From an uncultured Oscillospiraceae bacterium (GTDB lineage: Bacteria; Bacillota; Clostridia; Oscillospirales; Oscillospiraceae), in assembly GCA_934659475.1 (NCBI GenBank), contig CAKUHX010000024.1, forward strand, positions 1 to 14,080: a stretch of 14,080 bases of DNA, in the 5' to 3' direction. The notes beneath the pieces are model-generated. The model was not told the origin of the DNA. It worked only from the letters and a program-made list of their open reading frames with translations, and searched no databases. Positions 1 through 6,627 of this stretch are shown piece after piece. The position numbers and the translations under genes were made by a program. The stretch's first letter is position 1. Each line of letters opens with the position of its first letter.

Positions 1-2
1 AC

Positions 3-168
3 CACCTGTATAAGCTGCCCCAGGTGACCATCAACGACCAGAAGGTCCTGCTGAAGGACGGACAGGTCTTTGACATCGATGGCATCCGCATCGAGTGTTT
101 CCTGGTGCCCGGCCATACCTGGGGCCACATGGTGTATCTCATCGACAACAAATACCTCCTTGCCGGTG
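3..168 (+). pseudogene. Metallo-beta-lactamase-fold hydrolase, fragment fused to the next gene
   Basis: The frame starting at base 3 is open from the window edge and reads as the second metal-site region of an MBL-fold hydrolase: a 'KDGQVFDIDGIRIECFLVPG' segment followed by HTWGHMVYLIDNKYLLAG, which matches the family's usual PGHTxGHxVYL...YLxxGD pattern with its metal-binding His. The family then needs an Asp after the last Gly and roughly 80 or more further residues, but here the frame runs into unrelated sequence. At bases 162-168 the reading switches to an alpha/beta-hydrolase C-terminus in another frame. The N-terminus lies outside the window. Seen: the motif and the switch. Known: the MBL fold binds one or two metals through such His/Asp motifs. 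Inferred: the protein is not functional, because the C-terminal metal ligands are gone. Confidence 0.7.
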
Positions 169-654
169 GAGCACGCCTACTTCGACGGCGGGCAATTCGC
201 CCAGATCTCCCCGGGCGGCCGCCAGGCCATGGCCCCCCTGCTGTATCTGGCCATCAAGAGCCTGTACTGGTCCCATGGGTGGACGCTGAAGAGGATCCTG
301 TGGTGCGATGGCCAGGCCATCCGCCCCTATTTCATTGCGGCGGGCAAGGCCCTGACCTACCGCAGTCTCCGCCGCCAACTGGCCGACAGTCTGGAGGACA
401 AGCCCTTTCCGCCCCTATCGCCGCAGTTGCAGGAGCGCGTCTGGTTTGCTTTCGGCAGCAAAGAGGAACACCTCAAATACCGCAGCGCCTACCCCTCCGC
501 CCATTATCCGGTATTTGAGGGCTTTGACCACATGGAGTACCAGATCAAAGATCCGTCGGGTTTTGCAGCGCTGCTGACGCGGGTGATGGAAGAAAACACG
601 CTGCCGGACCTGCCGTTTTTATCGCTCCGGCAAGAAAGTGAGGCACGCAGATGA
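163..654 (+). pseudogene. Alpha/beta hydrolase, C-terminal fragment
   Basis: Frame 1 from about base 163 reads PVEHAYFDGGQFAQI, then a helical cap-like region, then GSKEEHLKYRSAYPSAHYP and FDHMEYQIKDPSGFAALL. The last part resembles the C-terminal acid/His region of a small alpha/beta hydrolase, with the His of 'FDHMEY' as candidate catalytic base. No nucleophile elbow (GxSxG) and no oxyanion region precede it, because the sequence upstream belongs to an MBL-fold gene in another frame. The gene ends at a TGA (652-654) that overlaps the ATG of the next gene (651) in an ATGA arrangement, so the original operon order seems kept. Without an N-terminus it should be inactive. Other alpha/beta-fold families are possible for the fragment; the assignment is from motif memory only. 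Confidence 0.6.
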
Positions 655-865
655 AATACCGCATCGAACGGAACACCGTGCAGGAGACCCTGGTCATCCC
701 CCTGTACGCCCGCAAAATGTGCTCCCAGCTGTTCCCCAGCCTGTATCAGGACAGGATGTCAGCGGCTTCTTTCGCTTTTTGGCCCGGGTGGGCGACGCCG
801 CCATGGATATGCAGATCGTCCGGCTGGGCTTTCCCGCCGGAGACGGAGGGAGGGCTGGACTATGA
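651..865 (+). pseudogene. SAM-dependent methyltransferase (LCM/PKS O-methyltransferase type) with internal deletion
   Basis: From the ATG at 651 the first 30-odd residues (MKYRIERNTVQETLVIPLYA, then RKMCSQLFPSLYQD) match the N-terminus of the leucine-carboxyl-methyltransferase-like family. After about base 750 this frame degenerates. In the +1-shifted frame, bases roughly 757-865 read SGFFRFLARVGDAAMDMQIV, then RLGFPAG, which fits the C-terminal beta-strands of the same family. The whole SAM-binding centre, about 200 residues, is missing. Its stop TGA (863-865) overlaps the ATG at 862 of the next gene as ATGA, and its start overlaps the hydrolase stop in the same way. That supports both ends being genuine remnants of one translationally coupled gene. 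The product cannot bind SAM. The exact junction cannot be placed from this sequence alone. Confidence 0.65.
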
Positions 866-1509
866 GGTATCTGGGCATGCCCGCGGGTATGTGGGCGCTG
901 TTCGTCCGCTCCTTCCGGGCGCAGCTCACCCATACGCTGGGCTATGAGAAAATGGAAGCCAAAGCCATCGCCGAAAAGGCCAAGCCGGAATACCGCCGGA
1001 TCATTGCCGGCCTGCCGGAGTTTGAAAAGGGCGACCGCTTTCAAATGAACATCGTCAACTGCGCCATGCTGGGGGCCTTCATCCTGTCCATGCCCCGGCG
1101 GCCTGACATGCAGCAGCTGACGGAGTATTACGCCCGGGCCATGATGACCGGCCCCATGAAATGGTTCTGCCGCCAGAGCGGGAAGAAAAAATTCACCCCC
1201 GGGGACATCGCGGGGATGCAGGCCGCCGCCGCCCTGAGGGCCGCCGACCGCAACCCCTACTCCTGGAACATGGACTACCTCCCCTACCCCGATGGCAGCG
1301 GGTACGAGGCCCGTTTCTCCCAGTGCGGCATCTGTGCCCTAATGAAGCAGCTGGGGCTGTATGACCTGACCCCCGCACTGTGCCGCCTGGACTACACCAT
1401 GAGCGAGGCCGGGGGCGCGTCGCAGTTTGTGCGGCAATACACCCTGGCCACCGGCGGGCCGTATTGCGACTGCGGCTACAAGCGAAAGACCGCCACCCGA
1501 TCTGCATAG
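862..1509 (+). CDS. L-2-amino-thiazoline-4-carboxylic acid hydrolase family protein
   Basis: This 215-residue protein is intact. Family members are related to the enzyme that opens the ring of L-2-amino-thiazoline-4-carboxylate in bacterial cysteine formation, but most genomic homologues have no proven substrate. Visible landmarks are the N-terminal MRYLGMPAGMWALF, the central RFQMNIVNCAMLGAF, KWFCRQSGKKKFT, and a Cys-rich C-terminal half: CGIC at 155-158, C174, and YCDCGYK with C202 and C204. There is no signal peptide or membrane helix, so it should be cytoplasmic. The start is chosen because ATG 862 follows GGAGGGAGGG and overlaps the upstream stop as ATGA. It is the last gene of a small operon whose earlier genes are broken; the terminator at 1511-1550 lies directly behind it. 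Family call fairly sure, substrate unknown. Confidence 0.75.
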   Translation: MRYLGMPAGMWALFVRSFRAQLTHTLGYEKMEAKAIAEKAKPEYRRIIAGLPEFEKGDRFQMNIVNCAMLGAFILSMPRRPDMQQLTEYYARAMMTGPMKWFCRQSGKKKFTPGDIAGMQAAAALRAADRNPYSWNMDYLPYPDGSGYEARFSQCGICALMKQLGLYDLTPALCRLDYTMSEAGGASQFVRQYTLATGGPYCDCGYKRKTATRSA

Positions 1510-1510
1510 A

Positions 1511-1550
1511 AAAGCGCCCCGTTCACCGCTGGTGAACGGGGCGCTTTTTC
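1511..1550. terminator. Bidirectional rho-independent terminator
   Basis: A perfect 17-bp stem (1511-1527 with 1531-1547) closes on a GCT loop, with an A-run on the left arm and TTTTT on the right. It lies between two convergent genes, so it can end transcription of the + strand operon and of abgT on the minus strand. Confidence 0.92.
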
Positions 1551-1588
1551 TTGTGTGCAAATGCAGCACAGCTACTGCGGTGAGCGGC

Positions 1589-3163
1589 TTACTGGATGAC
1601 CAGGGCAGCCAGCTCGGCGGGGACTTCGATGCCCACGCCGGGGCCGATGGGCAGATCGGCCAGCATCCACAGACCCAGCATGATGATCCAGGCGATCTGC
1701 AGGGCGATGCCGATGGGGAACAGGCCGGCGGCCAGGGTGCCGATCTTGGCGTCCTTGTCGTACTTGGCCTGCGCCACACCCAGGGTGACCCAGATGTAGG
1801 GGGACAGGGGGGTGAAGGCGTTCGTGGGGGAGTCGCCCAGACGGTAGATCAGCTGGATGAAGCCGGGGTGATAGCCCAGCAGGACCAGCATGGGGATGAA
1901 CACGGGGGCCAGAATGGCCCACTTGGCAGAGCCGGAGGGCACCAGCAGATTGATGAAGCTGGTGAGCAGGATGATGCAGACGATCATACCGAAGCCGGTG
2001 AAGCCCGCCTTGGACAGGGCGTCGGCGCCGGAGATGGCGAACACGGTGCCCAGCTTGGTCCAGTTGAACAGGTTGTTGAACTGGCCGCAGAAGAAGCAGA
2101 ACACGACGTAGGAGCCCATGAGCTGCATCTGGTGGGTCATGGCCTTGTTGATGTCCTTGGTGCTCTGGAACTTCTTGGTGGTGTACCCGAACACGATGCC
2201 GGGCAGCATAAAGAAGAAGAACAGGATGGGGATCAGGTTGGAGATCAGGGGGGAGCCAACAAGCACCCGCTTGCCGTCCTCGGTGATCTTGGCCAGGGGG
2301 CCCACAAAGTAGCCCGCCAGAACGATGGCCAGATAGATCAGCATGACCAGACCAGCGCGGCCCAGACCCTTCTTCTCCTCAGGGGTGACGTCCTCCACGG
2401 AGATGTCCACCATGGCTTTGGAACGGTCATATTCGCCGAACCGCTTGTCAACGATCAGGTTACACACCAGGCCGATGACGATGGAGCACATGAAGGTAGA
2501 GGCGAACATGAAGATCCAGTTACAGGTGACGTCCACATGGTACACGCCCTCGCCCAGGAAGCCGTCCAACACGTTGTTGGTGATGCCCTGCAGCAGAGCG
2601 TCGGTGCCGGCGATCATCAGGTTGGCGGAGAAGCCGCCCTGAGCGCCCGCGTAGCCGGCGATCATACCCACCAGGGGGTGCTTGCCGATGCCGATGTAAA
2701 GGATAGCGGCCAGGGGGGGGATAACGACCATGGCAGTGTCGGAGGCCAGGTTGCCCACGGTGCCCACGAAGCCGATGACGAAGGGCAGCAGCTTGGGGGG
2801 AACGTTACGCAGCTTGTCGTTCAGCAGGGCCACGATCAGGCCGGACTCCTCGCACATACCGATGGCCAGGGTCATGGTCAGCACCAGGCCCAGGGGGGCG
2901 AAGCCGGTGAAGTTGGTGACCATGCTCTTCAGGAACCACAGAAGGCCCGCTTCAGAGATGGGGTTCTGTACGGCCACCACCTCGTTGGTGGCGGGGTTCA
3001 CCACGGAGACACCCATCAGACCCAAAATGCAGCTGATGATGGCTACGATGAAGAACAGGTAGATGAACATGATCGCGGGGACGGGAAGCTTGTTACAGGC
3101 GCGTTCGAGGACATCCAGGAATTTGTCTAACCAGGTTTTCTTAGCGAGTTTTACTTCTGGCAT
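1589..3163 (-). CDS. abgT: AbgT-family transporter (p-aminobenzoyl-glutamate type)
   Basis: This 524-residue polytopic membrane protein has the usual AbgT length (about 510). Landmarks are a first membrane helix near residues 29-50, NFTGFAPLGLVLTMTLAIG near 84-102, GNLASDTAMVVIPPLAA near 137-153, GYAGAQGGFSANLMIAGTDA near 170-189, and late in the protein PSGSAKWAILAPVFIP and the run ending GDSPTNAFTPLSPYI. These are the conserved hairpin and discontinuous-helix regions of the family. E. coli AbgT takes up p-aminobenzoyl-glutamate; some relatives have been described as sulfonamide exporters. The start is supported by GGAGGAGGAGA at 3171-3181 (reverse strand), 7 bases upstream. It is transcribed away from an operon with an AbgA orthologue and two further M20 peptidases, which supports uptake of an amide-linked amino acid conjugate. 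No LysR-type AbgR gene is present in the window. The actual substrate is inferred. Confidence 0.93.
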   Translation of the reverse strand: MPEVKLAKKTWLDKFLDVLERACNKLPVPAIMFIYLFFIVAIISCILGLMGVSVVNPATNEVVAVQNPISEAGLLWFLKSMVTNFTGFAPLGLVLTMTLAIGMCEESGLIVALLNDKLRNVPPKLLPFVIGFVGTVGNLASDTAMVVIPPLAAILYIGIGKHPLVGMIAGYAGAQGGFSANLMIAGTDALLQGITNNVLDGFLGEGVYHVDVTCNWIFMFASTFMCSIVIGLVCNLIVDKRFGEYDRSKAMVDISVEDVTPEEKKGLGRAGLVMLIYLAIVLAGYFVGPLAKITEDGKRVLVGSPLISNLIPILFFFFMLPGIVFGYTTKKFQSTKDINKAMTHQMQLMGSYVVFCFFCGQFNNLFNWTKLGTVFAISGADALSKAGFTGFGMIVCIILLTSFINLLVPSGSAKWAILAPVFIPMLVLLGYHPGFIQLIYRLGDSPTNAFTPLSPYIWVTLGVAQAKYDKDAKIGTLAAGLFPIGIALQIAWIIMLGLWMLADLPIGPGVGIEVPAELAALVIQ

Positions 3164-3255
3164 ATTGCTTTCTCCTCCTCCAGATTAAGTTGATATGCAT
3201 ATTTTCCGTCAGCAATATTCTCGCCCTCCCACAAGCTGCTGGACTGGAATTATGC

Positions 3256-3271
3256 ACTGTATACACACAGT
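3256..3271. repeat. Inverted repeat ACTGT-N6-ACAGT overlapping the abgT -10 box
   Basis: ACTGT (3256-3260) and ACAGT (3267-3271) are separated by ATACAC. The right arm overlaps the predicted abgT -10 element, where a repressor would block RNA polymerase. Arms of five bases can occur by chance, so an operator role is only suggested by position. Confidence 0.3.
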
Positions 3272-3295
3272 ATCATGTTTTTCGGGAAAAATCAA
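3267..3295 (-). promoter_or_regulatory. Probable sigma-A promoter of abgT
   Basis: On the minus strand a TTGATT -35 box (3290-3295) and a TACTGT -10 box (3267-3272) are 17 bases apart, with TG at the extended -10 position. It lies about 100 bases upstream of the abgT start in an AT-rich intergenic region. The -10 is not ideal, so confidence is moderate. Confidence 0.5.
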
Positions 3296-3344
3296 GTTAA
3301 AATTAACAACTGATGCGCGTTCCAGAAATTTTATTTAATGTTAC

Positions 3345-3366
3345 CAAAATTTTGAATTGAATTTTG
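3345..3366. repeat. AT-rich inverted repeat in the divergent intergenic region
   Basis: CAAAATT (3345-3351) and AATTTTG (3360-3366) flank an 8-base centre. It lies between the abgT promoter and the start of the opposite operon, a typical place for a shared regulator site. It is low-complexity and could be chance. The rest of the 305-base gap (3164-3468) holds the promoters listed and an AT-rich stretch. Confidence 0.3.
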
Positions 3367-3401
3367 TCGTTCTGCTGAATGTCATTTCTCCCCTTTCTTT
3401 T

Positions 3402-3430
3402 TTGCAGGAAATGTGTTATTTTGGTACATA
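3402..3430 (+). promoter_or_regulatory. Candidate promoter of the NERD-like/M20 operon
   Basis: TTGCAG (3402-3407) and TACATA (3425-3430) are 17 bases apart and would start transcription about 30 bases before the ATG at 3469. Both boxes match the consensus only partly; other AT-rich pairings upstream are possible. Confidence 0.3.
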
Positions 3431-3468
3431 GCAGAGAGGGAAACGTGCTCTGCATATGGAGGGAGCGT

Positions 3469-4137
3469 ATGGATAAACTCTTCGGCAACTGGTTTTCCGG
3501 CGGCGGCTTCACCGCGTGGAAGCTGCACTCGTGGGAGGATTACATCAACTTCGGCCTCGTCGTTCTGGCGGGCATCCTGGTGTTCGTGCTGGCCCAGCGC
3601 CACATCAACAAGCATCGCAATTATCAGGACTCCTGCGCCCGGGTGGCCAAGCGGCTGAAGCAGCTGGGCGGGCCGGGGGCCGAATGCTATCTGGACGTGA
3701 CCATCCGCTCCAAGCGGGATGTCCAACCCTGCGGATTCCTCCATGTCAGCGGAAACTGCGTCTACGCGGTCAAGGTCTTCTGGTGGGGACTGGACGTCAC
3801 CGGCAGCGCCGATGACAAGCGCTGGATGTTCACCGCCAGCAAGGACGTCCGATATGAGCCCAACCCCCTGCCGGAGCTGGAGGAGACCTGCGTGGCCCTC
3901 AACCGGCTGTTCGTCCGCCGGGGGCTCACCGGCGTGCCCGTCAAGCCCCTGGTGGTGCTGGCGGACAACTTCGGCTCGTCCCACAGTCACGTCTCCGGCA
4001 CCGACTGCATCGTGGCCTATCAAGACCTGAAGAAGTGGCGCAAGGCCTATCCCCTGGACAAGAAAAAGGACTTCGACGTCGCGGCGGTCAAGGCCGCTCT
4101 GGAGGCGTCCTTCGCCGACGCTCCTTCTGAAAAATAA
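3469..4137 (+). CDS. Membrane-anchored protein with a degenerate NERD-like domain
   Basis: This 222-residue protein has one predicted membrane helix near residues 27-43, preceded by a short amphipathic N-terminus and followed by basic residues (RHINKHR), which suggests a cytoplasmic C-terminal domain. Residues about 72-168 follow the layout of the nuclease-related domain (NERD): a strand pair GFLHVSGNCVYAVKV, a glycine/Trp turn (WWGLDVTGSADDKRW), a PNPLPELEETCVALNRLF helix and a VKPLVVLAD strand. In NERD proteins the second strand normally carries an acidic residue two before the catalytic Lys (ExK). Here it is A100-V101-K102, and the preceding acidic position is also not evident, so nuclease activity is doubtful. 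The ATG at 3469 is preferred over upstream in-frame starts because GGAGGGAG (3458-3465) precedes it. It heads an operon with three M20 peptidases, 48 bases before the next. The NERD link is by pattern only; a structure search would settle it. Confidence 0.55.
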   Translation: MDKLFGNWFSGGGFTAWKLHSWEDYINFGLVVLAGILVFVLAQRHINKHRNYQDSCARVAKRLKQLGGPGAECYLDVTIRSKRDVQPCGFLHVSGNCVYAVKVFWWGLDVTGSADDKRWMFTASKDVRYEPNPLPELEETCVALNRLFVRRGLTGVPVKPLVVLADNFGSSHSHVSGTDCIVAYQDLKKWRKAYPLDKKKDFDVAAVKAALEASFADAPSEK

Positions 4138-4139
4138 CA

Positions 4140-4156
4140 GGGCGCGCGCCCATTTT
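4140..4156 (+). other. GC palindrome between operon genes
   Basis: A 12-base perfect palindrome GGGCGCGCGCCC (4140-4151) is followed by ATTTTG, just after the NERD-like gene. It could form a short attenuator-like hairpin reducing read-through into the peptidase genes, but the T-tract is short and the stem small. Confidence 0.25.
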
Positions 4157-4185
4157 GCCCCAGCGATTTGAAAGGAGAGTTCAGA

Positions 4186-5289
4186 ATGATGATCAACGAG
4201 ACCCGCCTTCTCAACGAATTCCTGGAGTTTGTACAGATCGACAGCGAAAGCGGAAACGAGCGAAAAATGGGGGAAAAGCTGGTGGAGGTGCTGACGGCCC
4301 TGGGGCTGGAGGTATCCACTGACCGCGCCGGCGAGACCTTCGGCTCCAACGGCTTCAACGTCTTTGCCCGTCTGCCGGGCGAGGGGGAGCCCATCATGCT
4401 CTCCGCCCACATGGACACCGTCGTCCCCGGCGTGGGCGTCAAGCCGACGATCCGTGACGGCGTGATCTATTCCGACGGCACCACCGTTCTGGGCGGCGAC
4501 GACAAGAGCGGCATCTGCGGCATTTTAGAGGCCGTCCGCGTGATCCTGGAAAACAAGCTGAGCCACCGCCCGGCGGAGATCATCTTCTCCATCGGTGAGG
4601 AGGGCGGCATGCGGGGCGCGAAGGCCTTTGACTGCACCCAGCTGGCGGCCCGCCGGGCCTATATCTTCGACTCCAGCGGCGATGTGGGCAAGGTCATCGT
4701 AGAGGCCCCCGGACAGATCAAGATCTTTGCCGATGTGATCGGCCGCCGGGCCCACGCGGGGCTGGCCCCGGAGGAGGGCATCAGCGCCATCCAGGTCATG
4801 GCCGCGGCCATCTCCCACATGGAGCTGCTGCGCATCGACAGCGAGACCACCTGCAACATCGGCACCATCAAGGCGGAGTACGCCACCAACATCGTGCCCG
4901 ACCGGTGCAGCATGATCGCCGAGGTGCGCTCCCGCGATCTGGATAAGCTCAACGCCCATGCCGCCCACATCCAGTCCTGCCTGCAGCAGGCCTGCGACCA
5001 GTTCGGGGCCCAGCTGGACTGCAAGCTCGTGACCAACTACGTCTCCTACCGGGTGGACCCCGCGGGCGAGACGGTAAAGCCCCTGCTGGCCGCCTTTGAA
5101 CGCCTGGGCTGCAAGGCCAACGTCACCCAGGGCGGTGGCGGCAGCGACGCCAACATCTATAACCAGAAGGGGCTGGAGGCCGTGGTCCTGGGCACCGGCA
5201 TGACCAAGGTGCACACCACCTCCGAGTACATCACCATCGAGAATCTCAACAACACCGCAAGGCTCGCCCTGGATCTGCTGACTCACTGA
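4186..5289 (+). CDS. M20 family metallopeptidase, PepT-like
   Basis: This 367-residue cytoplasmic zinc peptidase of the M20 clan resembles the PepT/PepT2-type aminotripeptidases. All expected residues are visible: SAHMDT with H75 and catalytic D77, bridging D105 in GGDDKSG, the general base and ligand pair E138-E139 in GEEGG, D162 in FDSSG, and the C-terminal ligand H343 in KVHTTSEYI. H190 (RRAHAG) fits the dimerisation-domain His that contacts substrate. The start is ATG 4186 because AAAGGAG (4171-4177) lies 8 bases before it; an in-frame TTG at 4168 overlaps that site and is rejected. The next gene follows after 14 bases. Context suggests trimming of peptides or acyl-amino acids imported by the divergent AbgT. 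The exact peptide substrate is not readable from the sequence. Confidence 0.9.
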   Translation: MMINETRLLNEFLEFVQIDSESGNERKMGEKLVEVLTALGLEVSTDRAGETFGSNGFNVFARLPGEGEPIMLSAHMDTVVPGVGVKPTIRDGVIYSDGTTVLGGDDKSGICGILEAVRVILENKLSHRPAEIIFSIGEEGGMRGAKAFDCTQLAARRAYIFDSSGDVGKVIVEAPGQIKIFADVIGRRAHAGLAPEEGISAIQVMAAAISHMELLRIDSETTCNIGTIKAEYATNIVPDRCSMIAEVRSRDLDKLNAHAAHIQSCLQQACDQFGAQLDCKLVTNYVSYRVDPAGETVKPLLAAFERLGCKANVTQGGGGSDANIYNQKGLEAVVLGTGMTKVHTTSEYITIENLNNTARLALDLLTH

Positions 5290-5303
5290 GAGGGGGGCGG
5301 AGC

Positions 5304-6608
5304 ATGACCTTCGACCGTATCGACATGGCCCAGTTTTCCCAAGATCTGATCGACCTGCGCCGTGACCTCCACCGCTATCCCGAGTCCGGATGGACGGAGT
5401 TCCGCACCACCGCACGCATCATCACCGAGCTGGAGAAGCTGGGCCTTCCTGTGCGCTGGGGCAGGCAGCTGCATGTGCGGGAAAAGATGCTGGGCCTGCC
5501 CGACGAGGAGACGCTGGAGGCCTGCTGGCAGCGCGCCGTAAGCGAGTGTGACCGCCACGACCTGCTGGAGGACATGCGCGGGGGCTACACCGGCTGCCTG
5601 ACCGTGATCGAGGGGGCACTGCCCGGGCCCACCATCGGCATCCGCGTGGACATTGACTGCAACGACGTGGAGGAGACGGACGACCCCGGACATGTCCCCT
5701 GCGCCCAGGGCTTCCGCTCCGTGCACCACGCCTGTATGCACGCCTGCGGCCACGACGCCCACGCCGCCATCGGCATCGGCACCGCCCGGCTGCTCACCGC
5801 ATACCGTGACCGCCTGCGGGGCAAGGTCCTGCTGGTGTTCCAGCCCGGCGAGGAGGGACTGCGGGGCGCGGCCAGCATGACCGCCGCCGGCCTGTTTTCG
5901 GAGTGCGACTACTTCTTCGGCGCTCACGTGGGCCTTCTGCCCGGCCTGCATGTAGGCAGCGTGGCCGCCAGCGGCCACGGTTTCCTCTCCAGCACCAAAT
6001 TCGACGCGCTGTTCCACGGCGTGCCCTCCCACGCCGGCGCAGCGCCAGAGCTGGGGCGCAACGCCATCGCCGCGGCCGCCGCGGCCACGCTGGGCATGCT
6101 GTCCATCTCCCGCCACCACGAGGGGGCCACCCGCATCAACGTGGGCACCTTCCACGGGGGGACGGGGCGGAACGTCATCCCAGCAGAGGCCGTGCTGGCC
6201 ATCGAGACCCGGGGCGGCAGCGCCGCGCTGAACGAATACATGGAGCAGGAGGCACGCCGGGTCTGTCAGGCCGCGGCGGACATGTACGGCTGCACCTATG
6301 AGGCCCGGCTGATGGGCGGCGCGGGGAACGTAGACTGCGACAAGGCTCTTGTGGAGCGGGTGATCCAGATCCTCTCCGGCCTGGAGGACGTGGATCAGAT
6401 CCTGCCCGATGTGGATTTCGGAGGAGGTGAAGACGTAACGACCATGATGCGTGACGTGCAGGCCCACGGCGGGCAGGTCACGGAGCTTGTATTCGGTATG
6501 CCCCTGAAGGCCGCACACCACAATGACCATTTCGACGTAGACGAGAGTGTGATCCCGCTCGGTGCGAGGATCTTTGCTTCCCTCGCATTGGAGCTTGAAA
6601 ACTATTGA
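5304..6608 (+). CDS. abgA: p-Aminobenzoyl-glutamate hydrolase subunit A-like amidohydrolase
   Basis: This 434-residue M20D amidohydrolase resembles E. coli AbgA closely in length and motif order: DLRRDLHRYPESGWTEFRT at 18-36, the AbgA-type insertion KMLGLPDEETLE at 61-72, MHACGHDAHAAIG with C148 and H150, QPGEEGLRGA with E183-E184, H208 in AHVG, SHAGAAPELG in the dimerisation domain, NVIPAEA, RGG and the C-terminal HHNDHFD with H405-H406. In E. coli AbgA and AbgB together cleave p-aminobenzoyl-glutamate to p-aminobenzoate and glutamate. GAGGGGGGCGGAG precedes the ATG by a few bases. It sits 14 bases after a PepT-like gene and 19 before another M20D gene, with AbgT divergent, so the pathway assignment is well supported by context. 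No close AbgB is evident; the downstream M20D protein is shorter than AbgB, so a homomeric enzyme or a different partner is possible. Confidence 0.85.
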   Translation: MTFDRIDMAQFSQDLIDLRRDLHRYPESGWTEFRTTARIITELEKLGLPVRWGRQLHVREKMLGLPDEETLEACWQRAVSECDRHDLLEDMRGGYTGCLTVIEGALPGPTIGIRVDIDCNDVEETDDPGHVPCAQGFRSVHHACMHACGHDAHAAIGIGTARLLTAYRDRLRGKVLLVFQPGEEGLRGAASMTAAGLFSECDYFFGAHVGLLPGLHVGSVAASGHGFLSSTKFDALFHGVPSHAGAAPELGRNAIAAAAAATLGMLSISRHHEGATRINVGTFHGGTGRNVIPAEAVLAIETRGGSAALNEYMEQEARRVCQAAADMYGCTYEARLMGGAGNVDCDKALVERVIQILSGLEDVDQILPDVDFGGGEDVTTMMRDVQAHGGQVTELVFGMPLKAAHHNDHFDVDESVIPLGARIFASLALELENY

Positions 6609-6627
6609 GTGAAAGTGGGGAACGCGT

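Noticed and set aside
1427..3130. Very long open frame on the + strand opposite abgT (about 560 codons)
   Set aside because: It is the mirror image of abgT's codon bias; the translation is rich in His, Gln, Gly and Asp with no recognisable domain, while the minus strand encodes a clear AbgT protein.
3379..3468. Upstream in-frame starts for the NERD-like protein
   Set aside because: They lack a ribosome binding site and overlap the candidate promoter. ATG 3469 has GGAGGGAG at good distance.
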